The notes below the pieces were generated by a model. It did not search any database. It had not been told where the DNA came from and was given only the letters and a program-made list of their open reading frames with translations. The translations under genes and the position numbers were made by a program. A DNA stretch of 64,000 bases, from the NCBI GenBank assembly GCA_963721335.1, contig CAVRIV010000002.1:1-64000 (forward strand). Reading direction: 5' to 3'. This stretch comes from CAVXDY01 sp963721335. Its GTDB lineage: Bacteria > Actinomycetota > Thermoleophilia > Miltoncostaeales > Miltoncostaeaceae. This document shows, in pieces, positions 35,507-44,941 of this stretch. Numbering within the stretch: the stretch's first letter is position 1; every line of letters starts with the position of its first letter.

Positions 35507-38500
35507 CTGGCCACGGTCGCCCCCGGGCCCAAGATCCACGCTCTTCGACCGGAGTACCGCACCGCCGCGCTCCTGAGCGACACGGCGCTGATCGGTATGG
35601 TCGCGGCGGGAGACGAGCGCGCCTTCGAGGGGATCTACGAGCGCTACTCGGCGGAGATCTTCCGCTACTGCGCCGCCCTCGTGCGCCACCGCCAGGACGC
35701 GGAAGAGGCGTTCCAGCACACGATGCTCGCCGCCTACCGGGCGCTGACCTCGGGGAGCGGGCGGCCGCCCACCGCCCTGCGGCCGTGGCTCTTCCGCATC
35801 GCCCACAACGAGTGCGTCAACCTGGTGCGGGCGCGCCCCTTCTCCGAGCGGCTGGTGGAGCAGGACGACCCGGTCGCCGGCGCGGTCCACGAGCGGGTGG
35901 AAGCGCGCGAGGAGCTGCGCCAGCTTCGCGTGGACCTGGCGGCCCTCCCGCTGCGCCAGCGCTCCGCGCTCCTCCTGCGGGAGCTCAACGGCTTCTCGCA
36001 CAAGGCCGTGGGCGAGGCCCTCGAGACGACCGCCGCCGACGCCCGCCACCTCGTCCACGAGGCCCGCATGTCGCTGGCCGAGTTCAACGCCGGCCGCGAG
36101 CTGGCGTGCGATCAGGTGTGCCGGATGATCACCCAGGACGACCGGCGCACCCTGCGTGCGCGCCGCGTGAAGGCCCACCTGCGGGGCTGCGAGGACTGCC
36201 GCGCCTTCGCGGAGACCCAGGAGGAGCGCCGCCGCCGTCTGGCCGCCTTCTGGCCCTTCCTGGCACCCGCGGTCGCCGCCCAGATCCTGCACTCGATCGC
36301 CGGCGGGGGCGCCGCCGGGGGGGCGGCGGGGGCCGGCGCGGGAGCGCAGAGCACCACGGGCGGCGGTGCGGGCGCCGGCGGCAGCGGATCGGCCGGCGCC
36401 GGTGCCGGCGCGGGCGCCGGGGGGACGGCCGGCGCGGGAGCCGCGGGCGCGGGGGCGACCGCCGCGGGCGCAGCGGGACTGAGCACCGCGGCCGTCGGAG
36501 GGCTCGCCGCGGCCGGCGCCGGAGTCGGACTGGCGGCCGGTGCGAGCGGTGCGCTGGGCGCTGCCGGGGCGGCCGGTGCGGGCGCCGGTCTGGGGGGCGC
36601 AGGGCTGGCGGCAGGCGCGGGCGCTGGGCTGGCGGCAGGCGCGGGCGCTGCCGCGACGGCGGCCGGCGCGGGCGCTGCCGCAACGGCCGGCGCCGCGGCC
36701 ATGGGCCTCGGCACGACGGCCGGCGCCGCGGCCGCGGGTCTCGGCACCACCGCCGCCGCCGCCGGCGCGGGCACGGCCGGCGCCGCCGCCACGGGCCTGG
36801 GCGCCACGGCCGGCGCCGCCACCACGGGCCTCGGCTCCACGGTGGGCGGGACCGTGGCGGGCGTGGGCTCGACGGTCGGTGGGACCGTCGCCGGCCTCGG
36901 CTCGGCGGTCGGCGGGACCGTCGCGGGCGTGGGCTCCACGGTCGGCGGGACCGTCGCGGGCGTGGGCTCGGCGGTCGGCGGGACCGTCGCGGGCGTGGGC
37001 TCCACGGTCGGCGGGACCGTCGCGGGCGTGGGCTCCACGGTCGGCGGGACCGTCGCGGGCGTGGGCTCCACGGTGGGCGGGACCGTCGCCGGCCTCGGCT
37101 CCACGGTCAGCGGGGCCGCCGGGACCACCGTCGGCACCGTGACCGGAGTGGTGGGCACCGGGGTGGCGGCGGGCACGGGGGTGACCGCCACCGCCGGCGC
37201 GGCCGTCGGGGGCCTCAGCGCCGCGGCCGTCGGAGGCCTCGTGGCCGCGGGCGCGGTCGCGGTGGGCGTGGCGGCCACGGTCGCGGTCACCGTGGGCGGG
37301 GTGGGTGTGCCCTTCATCGATCCGGAGCCGGAGCACGTGACCGATCCCGTCGCCGGGGCCGTCTCCGCCGCGATCGCTCCGTTGTCCACCGGGAGCGGCG
37401 CGCAGCCGGGCGTCGGGGCGGTGCCGACACCGATCGGGAACACGACGGGGCTCTTGAATGGGGTGGGCGGCGGTCTCTCATCGCTCGTCGGCTCTGCCGG
37501 CGGCGGCGTGGTGGACCCACTGACGGGCGGCGGCGCCTCACCCCCGGCGCAGGACCCGCCCCTCACGCTCCCCAACGTGCCCGGCGCCCCGGGCGTCACG
37601 CTCCCCACGCTGCCGCCGGCCGTCGCGCTGACCCCGCTTCCGGTCGCGGCCCCGACCGTGCCCGTCGCCGCCCCGTCAGTGCCGCCCGTCACGGTCCCGG
37701 CGCTGCCCGCCGTGCCGCCGGTCGTGCCCCCCGTCACGGTCCCCACTCTGCCGCCGGTCGTGCCCCCCGTGGAGCTGCCGGTCACGGTCCCGCCGGTCGT
37801 CCAGGTGCCCCCGGTCGAGATCCCGGCCCCGCCACCGGCGATCCCCACCACCCCGGCCGATGCGGCCGCTGCCGCCCAGGCCGCCGCCGATGCGGCCGCC
37901 GCCCAGGCCGCCGCCGCCGCCCAGGCCGCCGCCGACGCGGCCGCCGCCCAGGCCGCCGCCGCCGCCCAGGCCGCCGCCCAGGCCGCGGCCGCCGCCCAGG
38001 CCGCCGCCGAGGCCGCAGCCGCCCAGGCCGCCGCAGATGCCGCCGCGGCCGCCCAGGCCGCCGCCGATGCGGCTGCCGCACAGGCCGCCGCCGCCGCCCA
38101 GGCCGCCGCCGATGCCGCAGCCGCCGCCCAGGCCGCCGCCGAGGCCGCCGCCGCCCAGGCCGCCGCCGAGGCCGCAGCCGCCGCCCAGGCCGCCGCCGAC
38201 GCGGCCGCCGCACAGGCCGCCGCCGCCGCCCAGGCCGCCGCCGACGCGGCTGCCGCACAGGCCGCCGCAGCCGCCCAGGCCGCCGCCGAGGCCGCAGCCG
38301 CCGCCCAGGCCGCCGCCGAGGTCGCAGCCGCCCAGGCCGCCGCAGATGCCGCCGCCGCCGCCCAGGCCGCCGCCGACGCGGCCGCCGCCCAGGCCGCGGC
38401 AGCCGCCCAGGCCGCCGCCGATGCCGCAGCCGCCCAGGCCGCCGCCGATGCCGCCGCAGCCGCCCAGGCCGCCGCCGATGCCGCCGCCGCCGCCCAGGCC

Positions 38501-39637
38501 GCGGCAGCCGCCCAGGCCGCCGCCGATGCCGCAGCCGCCGCCGAGGCCGCCGCCGCCCAGGCCGCCGCCGACGCGGCCGCCGCCCAGGCCGCCGCAGCAG
38601 CCCAGGCCGCCGCCGAGGCCGCAGCCGCCCAGGTCGCCGCCGAGGCCGCCGCAGTCGCCCAGGCCGCGGCCGCCGCCCAGGCCGCCGCCGAGACCCAGGC
38701 CGCCGCCCAGGCCGCCGCCGCCCAGGCCGCCGCCGAGGCCCAGGCCGCTGCCGACGCCGCCGCCGCCCAGGCCGCCGCCGAGGCCCAGGCCGCTGCCGAC
38801 GCCGCCGCCGCCGCCAAGGCCGCCGCCGAAGCCAAGGCCGCCGCCGAGGCCCAGGCCGCTGCCGACGCCGCCGCCGCCGCCAAGGCCGCCGCCGAAGCCA
38901 AGGCCGCCGCCGAGGCCCAGGCCGCAGCCGACGCCGCCGCCGCCGCCAAGGCCGCCGCCGAAGCCAAGGCCGCCGCCGAGGCCCAGGCCGCAGCCGACGC
39001 CGCCGCCGCCGCCAAGGCCGCCGCCGAAGCCAAGGCCGCCGCCGAGGCCCAGGCCGCAGCCGACGCCGCCGCCGCCGCCAAGGCCGCCGCCGAAGCCAAG
39101 GCCGCCGCCGAGGCCCAGGCCGCTGCCGAGGCTGCCGCCACCACCCGGGCCGCCGCCGAGGCCCAGGCCCCCACTGAGGCCCAGGCCGCCACTGAGGCCC
39201 AGGCCGCCGCCGCCACCCGGGCCGCGGCCGATACCAGCACCACCACGGCGGCCGCCGAGGTCAGGGCCGAGCTCCCCGTCATCGCGGAGCAGACCGCTCC
39301 GGTGCAGACCCAGGTGACCGATCGCATCGACCCGGCGGCCGTCGTCACCACCCCGGCCACGGTCGTGGACCGGGCGGACCTGGCCACGTCCAAGGCCGCA
39401 CCCGTCTGGGTCGGAATCGATCCGTCGGCGGGCGTGGGCGCGGAGCCGGTCATGGTGGCTCCGCCCACGAGTCCCATCGATGCGCAGCCCAAGAGGGCTC
39501 CCCAGCCCGACTCCGAGCCCGCGCCGCAGCCGGCCCCGGCCGCGCCGGCCGAGCCGGCTCAGGCGACGCGCGCGCCGGTGCCCGCCCCCGAGCCGATGCC
39601 GGCGGAGGCCTGGACCGGAATCCAGGACCTCGGCTAG
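35507..39637 (+). CDS. Giant ECF-type sigma factor fused to membrane and Ala-rich repeat regions, about 1376 aa
   Basis: Residues 30-190 look like an ECF sigma factor: region 2 AGDERAFEGIYERYSAEIFRYC with LRPWLFRIAHNECVNL, and region 4 LPLRQRSALLLRELNGFSHKAVGEAL. A Cys/His segment, HLRGCEDCRAF (about 224), resembles an anti-sigma zinc finger. Then follow a hydrophobic stretch (FWPFLAPAVAAQIL), a Gly/Ala region, eight 11-residue TVGGTVAG units, a probable membrane helix near 578-603, a Pro/Val-rich region and about 440 residues of Ala-rich helix-forming repeats like the TolA stalk. The C-terminus is polar. CTG 35507, 6 nt after GGAGG (35496-35500), is the likely start, because sigma sequence begins before ATG 35597. 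A -10-like TATAAG is at 35475. The frame is open throughout. I know no standard family with this full layout. Confidence 0.8.
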   Translation: MATVAPGPKIHALRPEYRTAALLSDTALIGMVAAGDERAFEGIYERYSAEIFRYCAALVRHRQDAEEAFQHTMLAAYRALTSGSGRPPTALRPWLFRIAHNECVNLVRARPFSERLVEQDDPVAGAVHERVEAREELRQLRVDLAALPLRQRSALLLRELNGFSHKAVGEALETTAADARHLVHEARMSLAEFNAGRELACDQVCRMITQDDRRTLRARRVKAHLRGCEDCRAFAETQEERRRRLAAFWPFLAPAVAAQILHSIAGGGAAGGAAGAGAGAQSTTGGGAGAGGSGSAGAGAGAGAGGTAGAGAAGAGATAAGAAGLSTAAVGGLAAAGAGVGLAAGASGALGAAGAAGAGAGLGGAGLAAGAGAGLAAGAGAAATAAGAGAAATAGAAAMGLGTTAGAAAAGLGTTAAAAGAGTAGAAATGLGATAGAATTGLGSTVGGTVAGVGSTVGGTVAGLGSAVGGTVAGVGSTVGGTVAGVGSAVGGTVAGVGSTVGGTVAGVGSTVGGTVAGVGSTVGGTVAGLGSTVSGAAGTTVGTVTGVVGTGVAAGTGVTATAGAAVGGLSAAAVGGLVAAGAVAVGVAATVAVTVGGVGVPFIDPEPEHVTDPVAGAVSAAIAPLSTGSGAQPGVGAVPTPIGNTTGLLNGVGGGLSSLVGSAGGGVVDPLTGGGASPPAQDPPLTLPNVPGAPGVTLPTLPPAVALTPLPVAAPTVPVAAPSVPPVTVPALPAVPPVVPPVTVPTLPPVVPPVELPVTVPPVVQVPPVEIPAPPPAIPTTPADAAAAAQAAADAAAAQAAAAAQAAADAAAAQAAAAAQAAAQAAAAAQAAAEAAAAQAAADAAAAAQAAADAAAAQAAAAAQAAADAAAAAQAAAEAAAAQAAAEAAAAAQAAADAAAAQAAAAAQAAADAAAAQAAAAAQAAAEAAAAAQAAAEVAAAQAAADAAAAAQAAADAAAAQAAAAAQAAADAAAAQAAADAAAAAQAAADAAAAAQAAAAAQAAADAAAAAEAAAAQAAADAAAAQAAAAAQAAAEAAAAQVAAEAAAVAQAAAAAQAAAETQAAAQAAAAQAAAEAQAAADAAAAQAAAEAQAAADAAAAAKAAAEAKAAAEAQAAADAAAAAKAAAEAKAAAEAQAAADAAAAAKAAAEAKAAAEAQAAADAAAAAKAAAEAKAAAEAQAAADAAAAAKAAAEAKAAAEAQAAAEAAATTRAAAEAQAPTEAQAATEAQAAAATRAAADTSTTTAAAEVRAELPVIAEQTAPVQTQVTDRIDPAAVVTTPATVVDRADLATSKAAPVWVGIDPSAGVGAEPVMVAPPTSPIDAQPKRAPQPDSEPAPQPAPAAPAEPAQATRAPVPAPEPMPAEAWTGIQDLG
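36836..37099 (+). repeat. Eight tandem 33-bp units inside the sigma-factor gene
   Basis: Each unit encodes S-T/A-V-G-G-T-V-A-G-V/L-G. Eight full copies run in frame and a decayed ninth begins STVSG. Nucleotide identity between units is high, so the tract probably grew by slippage or recombination. Confidence 0.9.
37858..39170 (+). repeat. Ala-rich repeat tract with five 66-bp units at its end
   Basis: About 1.3 kb made almost only of GCC and GCG codons, broken every few residues by CAG, GAC or GAG. From 38816 to 39145 a 22-residue unit recurs exactly every 66 bp (AAG at 38816, 38882, 38948, 39014 and 39080), pattern KAAAEAKAAAEAQAAAD plus Ala. It is predicted to form one long polar-striped helix. 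Copy number here is a likely site of assembly error and strain variation. Confidence 0.9.
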
Positions 39638-40929
<1,292 letters not shown>

Positions 40930-40930
<1 letters not shown>

Positions 40931-42259
40931 TACTCTCCCGGGCCAGGTTGTCGAACTTGGCGTAGCTGCCCCGGAAGGTGAGCTTCACCCGGTCCGTGGG
41001 GCCGTGGCGGTTCTTGGCGATGTTGACCTCGGCGACGCCCTTCTCCTCGGAGTCGTCGTTGTAGTAGTCGTCGCGGTAGAGCATCAGCACCAGGTCGGCG
41101 TCCTGCTCGATGGCGCCCGACTCGCGCAGGTCCGACAGCATCGGCCGCTTGTCCGGGCGGGCGTCCGGGGCCCGGTTGAGCTGCGAGACGCAGATGATGG
41201 GCACCGCCAGGTCGCGGGCGAGCATCTTGAGGCCGCGCGAGATGGTGGAGATCTCCTGGACGCGGTTCTCGTCCCGCATCCGGCGGCCGCCCTCCATGAG
41301 CTGGATGTAGTCGACGACCAGCAGGTCCAGCCCCTCGCGGCTCTTCAGGCGGCGCGTCTTGGTGCGCATCTCGCCGACCGTCACGCCCTCGGAGTCGTCG
41401 ATGAACAGGCGGGCGGCCGACAGCCGGTCGGCGGCCCGGCCGATGCGCGACCAGTCCTCGGGGGCGAGGCGGCCGGCCCGGATGCGCCCGGCGTCCACGA
41501 TGGCCGTCGAGGCCAGCAGGCGCTGGATGAGCTCGTCGCCGCTCATCTCGAGGCTGAAGATCGCGACCGAGCGCTCCTGGCTCAGGGCCGCATGCTCGGC
41601 GATGCCGAGGGCCAGGGCCGTCTTGCCCATGCTGGGGCGCGCGGCCACCACGATCACGTTGCCGGGCTGGAGCCCGCCGACGATCCGGTCGAGGTCGAGG
41701 AAGCCGGTGGCGACGCCGGTCACCCCGCTCCCGCTCTCCTCGGCCGCGGTGAGCCGCTCGATGCCCTTGATCACCAACTCGTGCGCGCGGGCGAAGTCGC
41801 CGCGCACGCCCTTCTGCGAGAGCCCGTAGACCAGCGTCTCGGCGTCCTGGAGCATGGCGGTGGTCTCGCCCTCGCGCTGGTCGACCATCGCCTCGATCTG
41901 CTGGCCCACGTGCAGCAGCCGCCGCTGGGTCGCCGTGTCGCGGACCATCTCGGCGTAGGTCCGGTAGCTGGCGGCGATGAAGGGCGTCTCCATGAGGTCG
42001 AGCACGCCCCCGCGGCCGCCCGCGTCGTCCAGCCGCCGTCCTTGGTCAGCCGCTCGATCACCGTGATCGGCTCGACCGGCTCGCCGGTGCTGAAGAGGCC
42101 CTCGATCGCCCGGAACACCGCGCGATGGCCCTCGCGGTAGAAGTCGTCCACGTCGACGAGCGACATCGCCTCGGCGACGTAGGTGTCCGCGGCCATCAGG
42201 CTCGCGAGCAGCATCGCCTCGGCCTCCGTGTTCTGAGGAGGAGGCGCGTTCTCGGCCAC
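40930..42259 (-). CDS. dnaB: Replicative DNA helicase (one indel)
   Basis: The hexameric 5'-3' helicase of the replication fork. The N-terminal domain (about 1-100) begins PPQNTEAEAMLLASLM. The C-terminal RecA domain has Walker A ARPSMGKTALALG, Walker B LLVVDYIQLM, and SQLNRAPDARPDKRPMLSDLRESGAIEQDAD. It ends LTFRGSYAKFDNLARE, the usual C-terminus. One indel lies near 42030. GTG 42259 was chosen because family sequence starts there. No intein is present. It follows rplI after a 105-bp gap that contains a 16-bp palindrome. Confidence 0.94.
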
Positions 42260-42269
42260 GGCGGGGGCT

Positions 42270-42285
42270 CGGCTCCCGGGAGCCG
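42270..42285. promoter_or_regulatory. Perfect 16-bp palindrome upstream of dnaB
   Basis: CGGCTCCCGGGAGCCG lies 11 bp before the dnaB start in the rplI-dnaB gap. It may be an operator, or an attenuating hairpin that lowers dnaB expression relative to the ribosomal genes. The rest of the gap is GC-rich with no clear promoter. Confidence 0.35.
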
Positions 42286-42364
42286 GAATCGTCAGTTCCG
42301 AGCGCCGCGCCGGGGGCGCGGTTCCGGGCGCTGACCGCGGCCCCGCCTGACGGCGTGCCCACGC

Positions 42365-42817
42365 TCAGTCGATCAGGGGGCTGACGATGGTCTTCACCTC
42401 GGTCGTCAGCCCGGGGCCGAGCTCGATCGGCACGGCGTACGTGCCCACGGCCCGGATCGGGGGATCGACGTTGATGTGGCGCCGGTCGATGCGCACGCCC
42501 CGGGCCTCCTCGATGGCCGTGGCCACGTCGGCGGACGTGATCGAGCCGAACAGGCGCCCGTCGTCGCCGGCCTTGGCCTTCAGGGTCAGGATCGTGCGTC
42601 CCAGGAGGTCGGCCAGCTCCTTGGCCTGCTCCTCGGCTCTCGCCTCGGCCACCTTGCGCTGCTCCTCGCGGCGCTGGATCTCGGCGATCCGCGCGGGTGT
42701 GGCCAGCTCCGCCAGCCCGCGCGGCAGCAGGTAGTTGCGCATGTAGCCGCGGGCCACGTTGACCACGCTGCCCGCCTCGCCGAGGCCCTCGACCTCGCTC
42801 AGAAGGATCGCCTGCAT
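42365..42817 (-). CDS. rplI: Ribosomal protein L9, 150 aa
   Basis: Binds 23S rRNA at the L1 stalk base. It starts MQAILLSEVEGLGEAGSVVNVARGYMRNYLLPRGLA, the N-terminal rRNA-binding domain, followed by the long connecting helix (REEQRKVAEARAEEQAKEL) and the C-terminal domain with GRLFGSITSADVA. Uninterrupted, normal length. It lies 16 nt after ssb. Confidence 0.96.
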   Translation of the reverse strand: MQAILLSEVEGLGEAGSVVNVARGYMRNYLLPRGLAELATPARIAEIQRREEQRKVAEARAEEQAKELADLLGRTILTLKAKAGDDGRLFGSITSADVATAIEEARGVRIDRRHINVDPPIRAVGTYAVPIELGPGLTTEVKTIVSPLID

Positions 42818-42833
42818 GCTGCTCCTCGCGCCA

Positions 42834-43301
42834 CTAGAAGGGGATGTCGTCGTCGGCGCCGGGCGCCGGCTGCATGTCGCTGCGATCCACCGGCAGGTCG
42901 CCGCCGGAGCCGGCCGCCGGGGCCTGGGACCAGCCGCCGGCCTGGGAGGAGTCGCCGCCGCCCTCGCCGCGCGAGTCCAGGAAGAAGACGTCGTTGGCGA
43001 TCACCTCGACGCTCTGGCGCTTGGTGCCGTCCTGGGCCTGCCACTCGCGCCAGGACAGGCGCCCGTCGACGCCGATGCGCCGGCCCTTGGCCAGGTAGGT
43101 GGAGGCGGTCTCGGCCTGGCGGCCGAAGACGGTCACGTCGAAGTAGTTGCTCTTGTCGCCCCAGTTGCCGGCCTCATCGCGCGAGCGCGAGGAGACCGCC
43201 AGGCGGATCGAGCAGATCGGGTCGCCGCCCTGGGTGTGGCGCAGCTCCGGATCGCGCGTCAGGCGCCCCACCAGGGTGACGCGGTTCAGGTCGGCGGGCA
43301 T
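42834..43301 (-). CDS. ssb: Single-stranded DNA-binding protein, 155 aa
   Basis: An OB-fold protein coating ssDNA. The N-terminal OB domain has LNRVTLVGRLTRDPELRHT and YFDVTVFGRQAETASTYLAKGRRIGVDGRL. A Gly/Pro/Asp-rich linker leads to the acidic tip DDDIPF, the partner-binding tail. Uninterrupted. ATG 43301 fits the family start. rpsF lies directly upstream; rpsR, usual between ssb and rplI, is absent. Confidence 0.96.
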   Translation of the reverse strand: MPADLNRVTLVGRLTRDPELRHTQGGDPICSIRLAVSSRSRDEAGNWGDKSNYFDVTVFGRQAETASTYLAKGRRIGVDGRLSWREWQAQDGTKRQSVEVIANDVFFLDSRGEGGGDSSQAGGWSQAPAAGSGGDLPVDRSDMQPAPGADDDIPF

Positions 43302-43315
43302 GGGTCTCGCTCCGG

Positions 43316-43732
43316 TCAGCGCGGGCGCCGGCTGCCGCCGCCGCGACCGCCGCCCCGGCTCCCGCGCTGGGGACGGCCCTCACCCTCGGGGTGCGTGTCC
43401 ACGGGAGCCGGCGAGCCGCTCGTGCGGACCCGCTCGGCCTCGTTCTTGTTGAGCCGGATGAACAGCGCGCGCAGCACGACCTCCTTGCTGATCGACAGCA
43501 CCCGCTCGATCTCGAGGAGGGATGAGGGCTCGCCGCTGCAGGTGATCACCACGTACCGGCCGTCCAGGTGCTTGGCCATGGGGAACGAGATCTTCTTCCG
43601 TCCCCAGTCGTTCACGTGATCGATCGTCCCGCCGCCGTCGCGCACGAGCTGCTGGACCCTCGAGAGGATCTCCTCCTGCTGCTCCTCGTCCGCTTCGGGA
43701 TTGAGGATGATCATGATCTCGTACGGGGTGAT
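43316..43732 (-). CDS. rpsF: Ribosomal protein S6 with Arg/Gly-rich tail
   Basis: A 30S subunit platform protein. The S6 core is TPYEIMIILNPEADEEQQ to VVLRALFIRLNKNEAER. A tail of about 38 residues ends in repeated RGG-like groups (GSRGGGRGGGSRRPR), longer than the usual S6. The start is odd: GGAGG (43738-43742) is 5 nt from an ATC at 43732, just before the conserved TPYE; the next usable codon upstream is GTG 43756, in front of the ribosome-binding site. Either ATC is used or one base is wrong. A strong -10 (TATACT) lies at 43796-43801, giving a leader of about 57 nt. Confidence 0.88.
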   Translation of the reverse strand: MTPYEIMIILNPEADEEQQEEILSRVQQLVRDGGGTIDHVNDWGRKKISFPMAKHLDGRYVVITCSGEPSSLLEIERVLSISKEVVLRALFIRLNKNEAERVRTSGSPAPVDTHPEGEGRPQRGSRGGGRGGGSRRPR

Positions 43733-43795
43733 CCGAACCTCCGGGGGTCGTGGCACGCGGGCGCTGCGGGACGACCGGGCCCCGGCAGGCGCGGC

Positions 43796-43801
43796 AGTAT
43801 A
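43796..43801 (-). promoter_or_regulatory. -10 element TATACT for rpsF-ssb-rplI
   Basis: The best -10 match in the window (5 of 6 to TATAAT), on the minus strand about 64 nt before the rpsF start. It lies between the divergent rpsF and small membrane protein genes. Confidence 0.55.
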
Positions 43802-43853
43802 GCAGCGGCCGACGGCCGCTCTAGGATGCGTGGAAACCGCCGGAAGGGGTCCG

Positions 43854-44105
43854 ATGAGCACCGTCAGGAGCTGGACGATCACCGCGATCGGCGTCGCCGG
43901 AGCGGGCGCCGGGCTCGCCCTGCTGCGCCGCCCGCGCCGGGCGCCCGCGGCCATCGCCCCGCCGCCCCCCAGCCCGGCCCCCCCCGGGCCGCCGGACGAC
44001 CCCGCCGCGGCGCTCGACGCAGCGCGCGCCCGGCTCCGCCGCCGGGCCGACGAGCTGCGGGCGCAGATCGAGTCGGCCGACCGGGCGCCCGCACCGCCCG
44101 GGTGA
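43854..44105 (+). CDS. Small membrane protein, 83 aa
   Basis: Family not recognised. One N-terminal helix (about residues 6-24, WTITAIGVAGAGAGLALL), a Pro-rich spacer (PPPPSPAPPGPPDD), then a polar helix AARARLRRRADELRAQIESAD that may be coiled coil. ATG 43854 follows GGAAGGGG, a good ribosome-binding site; GTG 43830 is also in frame but less likely. Its stop overlaps the metallophosphatase start (GTGA), so the two are translationally coupled. Confidence 0.6.
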   Translation: MSTVRSWTITAIGVAGAGAGLALLRRPRRAPAAIAPPPPSPAPPGPPDDPAAALDAARARLRRRADELRAQIESADRAPAPPG

Positions 44106-44941
44106 GCCTCGCGGCGGCCGCCGCGGCCGCCGCCCTCGCCGCCCTCGGCGCGAGCGCCGCGGGCGTGACCGGCACCGACGCGGGGACGGTGCGGTTTGCC
44201 GTGAAGGGCGATTGGGGCACCGGATCGCCGGCCCAGGCGGCGGTCACGCGCCGGATGTGCGGCGAGTGGCGACGGGAGCCGTTCGCCTTCGTCCTCACGA
44301 CCGGCGACAACTTCTCGGACCCCGACGGCGTGGCCACCCGCGACACCTTCTGGCGGCCCGAGCGATGCCTCCGCGCGCTGGGCGCGCGCTGGCGGGCGGC
44401 CTGGGGCAACGACGATGTCCGAGGCACCTCGACGGCCCGGGTCCTGGGATCGCCGCGACGCTTCTACGCCTTCTCCGCCGGTCCGGCGCGGGTGATCGTG
44501 CTCGACGCGAACGTGCCCTCCGACCCCGCCCAGCTGCGCTTCCTGCGCCGTGAGATGACCGCGCCGCCGGGCCCGGTCCGCATCGTGGCCTTCCACCAGC
44601 CTCTGCACACGGCCGGGGTCCGGCCGCCCGATCCCGAGCAGCGGCGGCTGTGGGAGCCGCTCCTGCGGCGCGGTCGGGTGGCGCTCGTGCTCCAGGGCCA
44701 CAACCACCTCTACGAGCGTCTCGAGGTGGGGGGCATCACCTACATCACCACCTCCGGCGGGGGCGACACCCTCTATCCGTGCCTGCGCCCGGCCGAGGGC
44801 CTCCGCAGCTGCCGCCTGGCGCACCATTTCCTCGCGGTGCGCGTCTCGGCGCGGGCGATCGACGTACGGGCCACCACCCCGCGGGGGGCCACGCTCGAGC
44901 GCGTCCGGATCCCGGTCCCGCCACGCCCCCGAGCCGGCTAG
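44102..44941 (+). CDS. Exported calcineurin-like metallophosphatase, 279 aa
   Basis: A probable extracytoplasmic phosphatase of the purple acid phosphatase-like branch. The N-terminus is a signal peptide (SLAAAAAAAALAALGASAAG). Metal motifs in order: AVKGDWGTG, TTGDNF, AWGNDD, IVAFHQPLH and LQGHNHLYER. The third motif is normally GNH-D/E; here the His is Asp, which would remove the general acid. HNHLYER is typical of secreted acid phosphatases. GTG 44102 overlaps the upstream stop. The stop TAG shares the palindrome CTAG (44938-44941) with the convergent regulator gene. Confidence 0.83.
   Translation: MSLAAAAAAAALAALGASAAGVTGTDAGTVRFAVKGDWGTGSPAQAAVTRRMCGEWRREPFAFVLTTGDNFSDPDGVATRDTFWRPERCLRALGARWRAAWGNDDVRGTSTARVLGSPRRFYAFSAGPARVIVLDANVPSDPAQLRFLRREMTAPPGPVRIVAFHQPLHTAGVRPPDPEQRRLWEPLLRRGRVALVLQGHNHLYERLEVGGITYITTSGGGDTLYPCLRPAEGLRSCRLAHHFLAVRVSARAIDVRATTPRGATLERVRIPVPPRPRAG

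Noticed and set aside
38816..39145. 66-bp regular repeats as a CRISPR array
   Set aside because: The whole unit is repeated with no unique spacers, it is in frame inside a coding region, and there are no cas genes.
36112..39492. A 1126-residue open frame on the minus strand, and a 485-residue plus-strand frame, across the sigma-factor repeats
   Set aside because: They are products of GCC/GCG repeats, which lack stop codons in most frames. Composition is almost only Ala/Ser/Trp or Pro/Arg and there is no start signal.
39480..39500. A third copy of the hairpin element, from the string CCCAAGAGGGC
   Set aside because: Only the loop-like string matches, it lies inside the coding part of the sigma-factor fusion and has no flanking hairpins.
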